A DNA stretch of 64,000 nt, from contig NC_090946.1 of NCBI RefSeq assembly GCF_040807025.1, positions 3,762,001 through 3,826,000 on the forward strand. The letters run 5' to 3'. Shown here piece by piece: positions 43,763 through 54,100 of this stretch. The notes beneath the pieces are model-generated. The model ran no database searches. It worked only from the letters and a program-made list of their open reading frames with translations, and was not told the DNA's origin. The translations under genes were made by a program, and so were the position numbers. The first letter of the stretch is position 1, and every line of letters begins with the position of its first letter. This stretch comes from Struthio camelus (lineage: Eukaryota > Chordata > Aves > Struthioniformes > Struthionidae).

Positions 43763-43902
43763 CAAGGGGCACCAGCCGGCAGCTCTCTGACCCCTGCCCC
43801 AGCCCCCTTCCCCAGCTTGCCCCCATCGCTCGGTTCTTGCCCTTAGGCAGCATCTCAGCTGTGTACATCACTGAGCGGCTGCCCAGCCGTGAGGTCCCCA
43901 GT
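43763..43902 (-). pseudogene. Inverted copy of MS4A gene B exon 1 and its donor
   Basis: Reverse-complement copy, about 90% identical by eye over 137 bp, of 44511-44650, covering most of gene B coding exon 1 and the start of its intron. On the minus strand it still reads RLGSRSVMYTAEMLPKGKNR. The start codon is lost (the second ATG of gene B is CTG here) and the GTGAGT donor reads GCAAGC. It is therefore a non-coding duplicate, forming an inverted repeat with a spacer of about 610 bp. Confidence 0.88.
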
Positions 43903-44500
43903 GGGGGGGGGAGGGGCTTAGTGGGGCTTTCTGTGCTGTCCTGCTCCCCTGGTTCCCTCATCGCCCTGGCCTGCTGCCTGCCCCCAGGCAGCCCCAGGTG
44001 TGCTGGGGGGTGAGGTCTGAGCTGCGTTCCCCTTTTCGGCCGGTCTCTGAGACCACCTGTGGCTGGGAGCAGTGGGACTGTGGTACGTCGTGTCCCTTGT
44101 TCCCCCTCCCCAGTGTTATGTCCACTCTTTTGGGGGTCTGGATGGGTTTGCAGGGATGCTCTGGGGACCACCGCTCCATGTCCAGCCTCCCAGCTCCATC
44201 GGAGGCAGGCAGCAAGCGCGGGGGGGGTCTCCTGTTTCGGCAAGGCTCGTGCATCCCTGCAGCATCCCCTTCCAGGCAGCGAGGGGCCCCGGGGCAGCAC
44301 GGACCCCCGTCCGGCAAGTGAGCCGGCCGGCCACGCGTGGGTCAGCCCGGGGATGCTGCAATCTCGCTGCCTCTGACGACACACCGGGCTGCGCCAATCG
44401 GCGCTCGCCGGAGCGGGATGTAGGGCAGCCCCGCTGCTCCCGAGCCAGCGGGGACGGGGGCTGTGCCGGGGGGGCCGCCGCAGGCCGGCCAGCTGCGCCC
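43903..44500. other. Spacer between inverted exon copies
   Basis: GC-rich, CpG-containing DNA directly upstream of MS4A gene B; presumably its promoter. No exon or clear core motif recognised. Confidence 0.5.
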
Positions 44501-46521
44501 ATGCAAGGCATGGGGACCTTGCGGCTGGGCAGCCGCTCGGTGATGTACACGGCTGAGACGCTGCCCAAGGGCAAGAACCGAGTGATGGGGGTGAGTCGGG
44601 GAAGGGGGCTGGGGCGGGGGTCAGAGAGCTGCCGGCTGGTGCCCCCAACTCCTTGGCGGGGACAGGACGCGCTTTCCTGGCCCGTCTGGGGGCTGCTAGG
44701 AGGTGATGCTCAGCCCCTCCACCCCCGTTGTCGAGGCTGGAGCTGGTCATGGAGGACCTCATCCTGGAGGGCTGGCAAGAGATGGGGGGGATGCAATGGG
44801 GGGGGCTGCACCCGAGGGATCCCCTGTCCTTTCTGGAGAGCTGCAAGGGAGGGGGGCTGAGATGAGCCCCTGGGAATGGGGCTGCAGCGACATCCCCTCC
44901 AGCCTGGGCTCCCCCGTCACTGCAGCACTGCCAAGTGGGGGCTGCTCCAGGGCAGCTCAGCTGGGGGATGCGGGGGGAGACCAGTGAGGTGAAGGGATGT
45001 CCGGCCAAGCACCCCTGTCTCCGTGCTGGGGGGTGTGTGAACGTGCCCCACTTTCTCTCCCTGCCTCCTCCCTCAGACCATTCAGATCATGACCGGCTTC
45101 ATGCACATCGGCTTCGGGATCGTCCTAACGACGCTCACCAACGTCTACACCTCCGTCTTCGTCATCGGCGAGATCCCCTTCCTGGGCGGCGTGTCTGTGC
45201 GTGACAGCAGGGCTGGTGGGGGGGATGCTCCCCGGGACCCCTAGGGCTCCCAGGATTCCCTAGCCTGCTGGGGACCGGGCACGTGGGGGGCTCAAGTTCA
45301 GTGGCTCAGTACAGTGAATTGCAGCAAAATGTAAGGACTAGCAGTCTATGAAAGCATCCGGCCCTTCTGCCTGCAAGGCGGGGGGGGTCCCCGTCCCTGG
45401 AAGAGCCACGGGAAAGCCAGTGCTCAGCCACGAGGCTGCGGTGGTGGGCGGCTGTTTAACGCCACCATGCCCAAGGGGATGTACAGCTGAGAGTGGGGTG
45501 GAGGGGCAGCGCTGTGGCCGACCGCCCGCCTTTCTCCCTCGGTGCAGTTCATCATCTCGGGCTGCCTGTCCATTGGAGCGGAGAAGAGCCCCACAGAGTG
45601 TGCGGTGAGTGTCCACGGCCTGTCACAGCGACAGGGTGGCTTGCCCGGTCCGGCTGGGAGCCGGGCGTCCCCGCCAAGCATGGGGAAAGGGCTTTTACCC
45701 CTGCGCCAAAACCCCTGCCCGTCTCCCCGTGGCCACAGGTGAAGGGCAGCCAGACCATGAACGTCATCAGTGCCATCTTCGCACTGCTGGGCATTGTTGC
45801 TTTCATCATAGACCTGAACCTGAACGGGCTTTACCGCTCCGGCTTTGACTACTACAGCTATCTCATCATGGTAAGCAGTAGCACAGCTGGCTCTGCTGTT
45901 TAGGACTGACTGGAGGTGGAGCTGTGAAACACTCACCCCCAAGATGTGGGGTGGGATCTGTGCTGCACTTCCACTGGGGCTTGGCAGCGCTGCAGATCCT
46001 CACCCTCCTGGCTGGGCGCTGCCGGGAGCAGAGCCAAAGGGGCTGAGGGTTGGCGAGCGTGCATGCCGGCGATGCTCACGGGCGCTTTCCCCCGGCCTGG
46101 AGCTCGCAGGGAACGGGATCTCCATCGTGCTGCTCATCTTCACCATCCTGGAGTTCTGCATTGCTGTTGCCACTGCGAATTTCTGGTGCCGGGCCACTCG
46201 CCTCAGCTCCAACGAGGTAGGTAGAGGTGGTGAAGCGAGCCTGAGCAGAAGCTTCTGGCCACGCAGGTCCCGACAGCGAGCTCCATCTCCTCCTCCCTCG
46301 CAGGCCATGCTGATCGTGCCCAGCACCACCCGGGCGGACCTGGCGGTGCCCCCGACGGACCTGCCCCAGCCGCCCAGCTACACTGAGGTGAGCTATGAGC
46401 CCAAGGAGTGGGTCAGCTGGGAGCGGAGCTGGGGTGCAGGGGGCCACGGGGCAGGCAGCTCCCAGAAGCAGCAGCCACCATTTCCTTCTTCTTCTTGCAG
46501 CTGGTTGCCCCGGATGTCTAG
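44501..46521 (+). CDS. MS4A-family tetraspan protein (gene B)
   Basis: Complete MS4A gene, 205 aa. Exons: 44501-44590, 45077-45196, 45548-45604, 45739-45870, 46103-46216, 46304-46387, 46501-46521, all phase 0. Cytoplasmic N-terminus MQGMGTLRLGSRSVMYTAET to KGKNRVMG. TM1: IQIMTGFMHIGFGIVLTTL. TM2: IPFLGGVSFIISGCLSIGAEK, crossing an exon border. TM3: MNVISAIFALLGIVAFIIDL. Extracellular loop GLYRSGFDYYSYLIM. TM4: ISIVLLIFTILEFCIAVATA. The tail has PPTDLPQPPSYTE, a PPxY-type motif common in MS4A tails, and ends LVAPDV. The acceptor at 46102 (CCTGGAG) was chosen over a nearer CAG because it keeps phase 0 and gives the conserved LAGNG start. The layout resembles mammalian MS4A4/8/12/15; the orthologue is not settled. 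Confidence 0.9.
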
Positions 46522-47142
46522 CCAGGTGACGCGTCTCGAGGATGTCCCGTGCGCCTGGGCGCGTGGCACAGAGCCGAAGAGCAGCGCTGGGTTGCCTCCT
46601 CGCGCTGGATCCTGCCTCTGCGCTCCCCAACCCGCTGCCCCCAACCGGCTGCTGCTGCTGGAGCGGTCCGGCTGCCGCAGGCGCAGCGCCCTGCCCCGGG
46701 GCGAGGGCCGAAGGCTGTGCGCATCCTCCTCCCAACGCGTGGCCGTGCCCGTGACCCAGCCGGCCCTGAGTTGGCGACCCTCCTGTGGACATCCCCTGTG
46801 GTGGCGGGGCAGCTTTTTACTCATCTTCCTCCCCTGCTCCCACGTCCCATGTTGCCTCAAGGAGGGGCTTTTTTTTGCCCACTGGCTGCTTTTGAGAAGG
46901 GTCTTACTTGGGGGGGGGAGGGTATCTTGGGACCTCACGGGATGTTTCTGCCAGCCATTAAATACCTGACTGGCTACTGGGGTTCATTAATATGAAGTGA
47001 CCTTCCAGAGGTCTGGTAGCAACGTAACAGGTAGCTTAGAGAAACCCCTGATCCGATGTACGCCAGGAGCTGTGTGGATAGCCTGTATCTGACTCGGTCT
47101 TCTACCTCGGGTTGTACCCTGTTGGCTTTATTTTATCTTTGA
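46522..47142 (+). other. MS4A gene B 3' untranslated region
   Basis: Runs from the stop codon to the poly(A) signal at 47143-47148. No exon seen. Confidence 0.65.
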
Positions 47143-47148
47143 AATAAA
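47143..47148 (+). terminator. MS4A gene B poly(A) signal AATAAA
   Basis: Canonical hexamer about 620 bp after the gene B stop. Confidence 0.75.
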
Positions 47149-50100
47149 TGCTCTGGTCGGACCTTGGTGTTCTCCTTTGCCAGGTCTTTCGTGAAGTGGG
47201 AGCTGCAAAATCCTCCCTCGGGCCAAAACTCTCCGGCCAGCCCTCCTCCGGAGCTGGCCATCCATGTGCCGAGGTCCGTGCTGCACCTGGTCAGGGTGAG
47301 GGGTTCGTCTCATTCAGCTTTAAAGCTCCTTTAGGAGCCAGGCTGCCAAAGGATGGAGATGGGCATCCTTGGAGGGTACTTCAGACCTGGGCAGCAGAGG
47401 ATAGCAGTGATTTCAGTGGGGACCGGCCCGCTGGAAATGTTGGGACACCAACACACTCCTGTGTCTCCGTTCCTATGTCCTGCTCCCTACAGCAACCAAA
47501 TCTGCACACCAAAATCTGCCACCCTGCTCCTTTCCAGGAACAATGCCCTATGGTCATCTCCCTTCTGGCTTCGGCCACTTTGGGGGCTATGGTGAGCCTG
47601 AGAGCCAGCACCTCTCAAGCGACGGCGCCTCAGACTGAGCTGGAAAGGTTAAAGGAAGACGGGAAAGTTCAAGGATGTCTCTGAGAGCAGCTGGCTATAT
47701 ATAGTGCTCCCGGAGCAGCTGCTCTGCTTGCAGAGATGACAGCAGCTCCTTCGATTTCACGGTGCCGCGTTGCCTTGCACAGGCTGAGGAGCTGCCTCCG
47801 GGCTGCTCTCAGCAGAAGGGCACCAAGCGCCGGGCTCAGGCAAAGAGCCGCAGCATGAGGCTGCTGTTAACTCAGCGCTAATGCGAAGCAAGCCAGCGTG
47901 GCAGACTGGCGCTGGCCCTGGGGCAAAGCACGCTGCAAAGCGACCGAGCAAAGAGTTGGTGGCTGTGAGAGCGAAGGGAGCCTTGCACAAGCAGCCAGGG
48001 AGACGGCGGCTAGTGGGAACAGCTCCTGGTGTCGGAGGTGCCCCCGGGGCTGCCTGCCGGCCCAGGACATGGCTGGGGTCTGGTATTGCTGCTGGCGTAA
48101 GGCCCTTTCCAGGCTGACGGTGGGGCTCAGGCTGCCAGAAACAGTTCCCGTCCTGCTCCCCTGATGCAACCTCCATGCCGGCAGCCGGCTGTCTGTGGCG
48201 TGCGGTACCCTCAAGCCCCTTGGCAGCTCCCCGGAGGAGGGCACCGAGGGGACCTGCCAGCCCTCTGCGAACAGCCATGGCACATGCTTCCCCTCCCTGG
48301 AAGGCTGTGAATGGGCTGGGTGATCCCCTGAACCTAAAAGAGCGCCAGTGATCCCCAGAAAGTCACTGATCCGGCAGGTTTTGAGATGGCTCTCAGCCCG
48401 TTTTTAACAAGCACCGAGGTTTGTCAGCTCCCGATGAGCTTGTTACTGACTGGGACACAGGCACCTTCCTCCCACAGCAGCTGGGGTGCTCGAGGCCAAC
48501 GAAGGGTGACAGAGGTGCCAAGCCCCCACATGTCTGCACGGTGCCTGGAGAGCCCTGGAATCCTCCAAAAGACATTTGGGGTGGAGTTAAATGTTTTCTT
48601 TCTCATTTCAAACAACCACACGCATGCACGCACACACACACAGTGCTCAGCCGAAATCTCATGGATTATTCACTCATTGTCAGTTATTTCTGTTCTCAGC
48701 TCTGAAAAAATAATGAGCCGGGTTCAGTGGAAGAAGCCCCAGAGATTCAGGGAATATGGACAAACAGGCTGTCTCGGATCTGATTTACGGCCCATTATGA
48801 CTCCTGATCCTCAGTGGTGCCTCCAGAGCCTCCTGCTCTGGGGTGGCTGGCAGGGAGGCACCCGCAGCGTCGCGGGGCTCCGAGAAGCAGGTTTGGAGCC
48901 CAGGAGCCGGCAGCACCAGGGTCAGTCAGGTCTGTCTGTAAAGCTGCTTCTAATGCTGATCGATAGAGTGGGATTTGTAGACTTTCAGTGAAATTACAGT
49001 CAGGTCAGGCCAGCCTCCCCAGACAGCCCAGAGTCTGTCCAGGCCCCAGCTCCTCCCCGGCGGGCTGACGCTGAGGATAAGGAGCAAGGCAGGGGCCAGA
49101 GCATCTCTCCAGCCACTCCTGCATCCATTTCTGGCTTGGACTTGTGTCCACAGCTTTGTGCTCAACATGCATTTCTGTGAAATCAGATGTTAACACCATA
49201 ATAACCAAAAGCCCACACGGTAACTTGGGGATCTCTATACCCAGGGCTTGTTTCTACCGGCTTTCAAAGTTTTCCACTGCTTTGCTGTGTTTCAGTGCAA
49301 CTTGCTCCCTTACATGCAGAAATATGCATGCATGGAAATGTATGTATTTTCTGCATGCGCACATCTATGTTTTGCTGCCTAGGGGGAGGAAGGGGCATCT
49401 CCTGGGAGCGAGTCACCCACAACGCGGCATGCCGGGGCCAGGGACAGCACATGGCACGGGTCAGAACCCGGCAGGGCAATGAGGGGGGCATGCTCGGCCC
49501 AAGCGCGGTGCTGGCGAGCCAGCAGGGTGGTGGCACTGCGAGGGCCATAAAAAGGGTGGAGAGGCAGGCAGGGGGTAGTGACTGGTGAGGCAGCAGGGCA
49601 AAGGCTGGCAGCCGATGCGCCCCGTGCCGGTGAGAGCGGGGCTTGCTGGGAGCGCGGTGAGTGCCCCATGCCGGGCGGAGAAACAGGGAGATGCCTTCGC
49701 CACAGGCATGGTGGCTGGCAAGATGATAGCGAGGATGGCAGAAGGATGGGGGATTTGCTCCTCTGTGCTCAGGGCCCATGGGAAACCCGGGGGGCCCACA
49801 GGGCTTGGGGCTCACTCCCAGGAGAGCTCTGCTTGGCGGAGCAGCTGTTCTGCCCTGAGCCCTGGTGCCACTGGTGGGACTCCCCCTGCCTCTGGCAGCA
49901 CCTCTGTGGGCTGGGGGAGCCGGAGAGATGCCCAGCACACTGGTCCCTGCGTCCCCTGCCCTGCCCTGCCCTGCACTGCCCCGAAAAATGCTTTGGGCTT
50001 GTCCCAGCGCAGCCCTCGAAGCATGTTAAAGCATTTATTTATGGCATTCGCAACAGCTGCTGCAGCTGCAAGCCGACCCTGAAGACAGGACCAGTGTCTC

Positions 50101-50752
50101 TCCCTCTGTGTCAGCTGGGTTTGCTCAGAAAGGTCTGGCTTTCTCCTCCTTGGGTTGGGGGCTGAAACCACATCTGGGAGCTGTCAATGTTCCCCAGGGA
50201 CCACATCCCTACACCGGCTCCCACAAGCAGACCTAGGATCGACCTCCCGTACGTATCTGCTCACCCCTCTGAACATGTGCTGCGGCCCTCAGACATGCCT
50301 GAGGGCCAAAGGACTGCTTGGCTCATCCTGGCGGTCCCGAGTAGGTCCCCTCTTAGAGGGTAAGAAAAGTAAAGACAGGGCAGCTGGCAGATGAGCAGGC
50401 TTGTGCTCTTTGGGGTGGAAAAGACAGCTGGAAAAGAGGTCTAGGAGAGCATGTGAGGCAGCCAAAGATGAAAAGGAAATGCTGGTTCCCTATCTTTATT
50501 TGATATGCAGGGAACGTCAAGTGAAGCGAGCTGGCTGGGAAGGGGCTGCAGGAGGGGTTTCTGCACCCCACAATCAGTGAAATGGGCGACACAGAGCTGA
50601 AAAGGCTCAGAGATCAGCCAAGCAATTTGGCATGGAAGGGGAGAATAAAACCCACTGAGGGCTACCAAGAGCTGGTTCAAAGCTGCAACACGTCCCCCGT
50701 TCGCCCTGCTGCTGGCGCTGGGTGAAGGGGATGGTGCTGAGCAGCTGGCTGC
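47149..50752. other. Intergenic region, MS4A B to C
   Basis: No convincing exon. Minor features only: a CA/CG-rich dinucleotide stretch near 48610-48645 and a few CCCTG pentamers near 49960. Confidence 0.5.
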
Positions 50753-52599
50753 ATGTCCTCTTTGTTGCAGCACCTGGGTGGCGGTGCTGGGGACCATGTC
50801 CAGAGAGCCCTTTGCTGCCTTCCCTCCCTACACCACTCAGGAGCCCATGCTGGTGGGGCAGGGGGCAGTGCTGTGGGGCAGCCACTGCAGGCTGGTGCCG
50901 AGTGCATCCCAAAAGCAGAGCTCAGCGTGCTGGGGGTAAGTGAGAGTGCCTGCCAGCCCTTGCCCCCCTGCCGGGCTTGCAGCCACTTCCAGGCATTCCC
51001 ATGTCCCTTCTCCTCCCAAGGGCCCCCAGCTCCTCCTCGGCTTTGCTCACGGCGGTGCTGGCGGTGTCCTCATCTCCTTCACCAGTGAGCTGGTGGAGAT
51101 GCTGACCATGGACTCCTGATACCTCTTCTCGGGGGGGAACTCTAGGTGAGGACCCTGTCGGCCAGGGCTGGAGCAGGGAGAAGGGGATGATGCCCCAGGT
51201 GGGAAGGGCAACAGGGCATGCAGCAAGCTCTGGGTGTCCCAGGACACGTGCGATGACCCTGACCATGCGCAGCTTCCCTGGGACCATGCCTTGCAGAGGG
51301 GGTAAAGCCCCCAGCCACCCCTAACCCAGCAGGGGACAGACATGTCCCCTTGCTTTCAGGATAGTGCCTGCTCTGTCATGCCCACATCCTCCTTTCCAAA
51401 CATTTCATCTCCTCTGGCTCCTGCTCCATGGTGGCAGAGAAGAACCAGGGCACCTATGTGGTAAGTGGAGACACGAGGACTCTGTGGCTGAGAAAACCCC
51501 ACCGAGGAAAAGAGCCAAAGGGAAAAATGCCTGTGGTGGCTTGGAAGGGGCTTGGAGGGAGCCTGCCCCAAGGAGGGTGCCTGCCTGGCCCTGTCCCATT
51601 CAGGTGAGGGCCGCATGGCCCTCAACGTCACCAGTGTCCTTGCAACAGTGATGGGCATCACCCTGGTGCTCTGGGACCTCAACCTCTGCGACGAGCTTTG
51701 CTACGAGCCTGTGTTGCATCAGGAGCTGGTGAGTGCTGTCGGCTCAGGACCAGGTTCATGGTGATCAGATGTCCTGGTGGTCATGCGGGGGAGGCAGAGA
51801 TGGGTGCCCATTCCCCAGGGCAGGTTGGGATGTGCATGGAGGACATGCTGCTGCTGAAGGATGACCTCTTTCTACAGGTGCAGCAGCTCATCACTGCTTC
51901 TTGAGGATATTACTATGTTTATAGCATTACTCCATGCTTTTTGAGACATGCAAAGTTTATGCAAGAGGGAAAAGGTGCTATTTGCTCCCTCCCTGCTGTG
52001 GTTGAGGCTGTAACATCTTGGTAAAGCCCTGGAGCAAGGCGATGCTTGCCACTCGGTCTCATGCAGTCTCTTTTCTTGCCAGTGTGTGGCAAGGGGGCTC
52101 CTGGGCATCCTGCTGATGTTCATGGTGCTGGAGACCTGCATCACCCTTGTCTGCACCTACTTCAGGTGGCAAATCCAGCTGGCTGCCTCCACATTGGTGA
52201 GTCCCGAGGCAGGCAGTTGAGGAGGGGGAGGTGGGAGGATTCCTGCCACTGGCAATGCCAGAGGAAGAGGGGCTCCAGGGAGGGTGACAAGGCCCCATAG
52301 GGGATGTGTCCACCTGCATGGGCCTTCCCAAATGGCCATGAAGGCACTGTGTGGGACAGCACAGCATCGACAGCTACCTAAGGAGCAGATCTGATCTAGC
52401 GGGTCCTGGTGCTGTAGGCTGGCAGCCAGGGCAAGGGTTGATGGGTTTCCTCACTCTGCAGGCTGCAGATTTCATCCCCAACTATGTGCCTCCACCCACG
52501 GTGGTGCTGCCACCTCCACCAGCTTACAACGAGATATTTATGAAAGTGGACAGACAGGCTGCACGGAGGGGGGGATTTGAAGATAGCTCGTCCCCGTGA
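50753..52599 (+). pseudogene. Decayed MS4A-family copy (gene C)
   Basis: Exon-by-exon counterpart of gene B. Possible N-terminal exon 50753-50935 ends AELSVLG before GTAAGT. TM1 exon 51021-51145 (PQLLLGFAHGGAGGVLISF) has an in-frame TGA at 51117-51119. TM2 exon 51404-51460 (FISSGSCSMVAEKNQGTYV) keeps the 57-bp length and donor but has no AG acceptor (AAC precedes it). TM3 exon 51604-51728 (MALNVTSVLATVMGITLVLW) is 125 bp against 132 and needs a frame change near 51613. The TM4 exon 52083-52196 (GILLMFMVLETCITLVCTYF, 114 bp as in gene B) and the tail exon 52462-52599 (PNYVPPPTVVLPPPPAYNE) are intact. A variant AGTAAA lies at 52808. Three independent lesions argue for a pseudogene. Confidence 0.75.
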
Positions 52600-54100
52600 T
52601 GGTCCCCTGCTCCCTCCAGCTCTTTCGCTCTCCTCTTCTTCGAGGGCCCCATCTCTCCCGCCTGGCTCCACCGAGCACGTTGGCCACACGGAGGCTTTCT
52701 AAGCACTGGATGGCGAGCCCAGCCGAGCCCAGCAGGCTGCATCTCCAGCCCTATCTGCAGGGCTGACACTACTGCCCCTGCATCCTCCCACCAGGAATGG
52801 CATCCTCAGTAAAACCCTGACAGCTGGACATGCGAGTGCCCTGGGGTGTGAAGGCTAGGCAAGGTTTGAGGTGGGAGAGATGCTTAAGGAGAGCCTAATT
52901 GCCGAAGGGTTTAGGTTGGCTGGGACACTGGGGGGCTCTGGTCAAACTCCAGTCCCCAGCGGGCTAGAGCAGGTTGCTCAGTGTCTGGTTGTGTTTTTCA
53001 ATATCTCCAGGGATGGAGATCCTACACCTCTCTTGCTCCTGTCCCAGTGTTCTCAGAGCCATCTGCCTGAAAGTGCTCCTCCTCCTGTGGAGACCTCCTG
53101 TCAAAATGATCAGGTATAATTGCAGAAAATGAGAGGTTTTCTTCGAAAATTGTAATGGAATGCCCCGTAAAAGGGAACCCTTTTTCTCTGGGGGCTTGTT
53201 CAGGCCTTAGATGACACAGCAGGGTGTGGTGGGGTGCTAGGTTTTCTGGGACTACTGAAAATGCAATGGGAAAACCAGGGCCTTCCTGCAAAAGGTGTTC
53301 GGTTCACAACACCTTGCCATGCAAGGAGCCTTGCCATGGGGATTTTGGGTTTGTCCTCTGTCCATGCTGGCAGGCCTGGGCTGGCCCCAGGGCCAGTGCC
53401 CTGCTCCTGGGCTGCCAGAGAGAACAAGCTGCTGGCAGCGGGTCCTTGCTGGGTGCCACTGCCGCAGCAGCTGGGAGTGCCAGCGGGAGAACAGGACTTT
53501 GGCAGGTCTCTCGGGAATGATAGCACGGGGGATGGTGGGAGGGGTGGGGGCCTTCCATCAGAAAATATCAGAGCCAAGGACTGGTGATGGGCAGCAAGAG
53601 AGAGGTGGCCCTGGCTCTCAGAGAAGGGGGTCTGTCCATGTCCCTGGCCCCAGAGCCATTTCTCCTCCCTGCACCTGGGTGAGGGTGTGCATCCCAGCCC
53701 TGGGACGGGAAGGGAAGGAAGAAAAATAGGGAGGAGAGGTAGAGGAAGGAAGTGAAGGGCAATTAGGACAGTGGGGCAAGACTGCTGTGCTGCACATTGG
53801 CTCTTGCTGAATCTAGCGGAGATGCTGGCCCCCTTCTTCCTCTTTGGCTCATCAAATTAGCACTCCTTGAAGGGCACTTCCCACCGAGCTGGCCAAAATT
53901 ACAAAGTGCCAGCTCTGGGATGCCTTTTTCTCCCTGTCAGGCTGCCCCTGGGTTCCCAGATGTGATTTTAGTCCCAGGGAAGACCTTCTGTGCCACTAAG
54001 AGCTTTCCGGACTGCTGTTCTCCCTCTGCTTGGGGACCAAGCCATGGGATCCCATTGGGGTAACCGAGACAGCTCACTCTCTCCCTAGGGTCCCCAACCT
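52600..54100. other. Intergenic region, MS4A C to D
   Basis: Contains the CR1 fragment annotated separately. No supported exon; a non-coding first exon of gene D could lie here. Confidence 0.5.
52920..53095 (-). mobile_element. Short CR1 LINE fragment, antisense
   Basis: The plus strand reads the reverse complement of the CR1 3' region: CAGGTTGCTCAGTGTCTGG, then ATATCTCCAGGGATGGAGAT and a CTCTTGCTCCTGTCCCAGTG-type stretch. Strongly diverged. Confidence 0.7.

Noticed and set aside
43689-45008. 439-codon minus-strand open frame containing RLGSRSVMYTAE
   Set aside because: The recognisable part is the inverted copy of gene B exon 1; the rest is antisense GC-rich DNA. Treated as a duplicate exon, not a gene.
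45424-45500. A second inverted exon 1 copy near 45450 (YIPLGM-like reading on minus)
   Set aside because: Only a few words of similarity, in the wrong order relative to exon 1; within chance.
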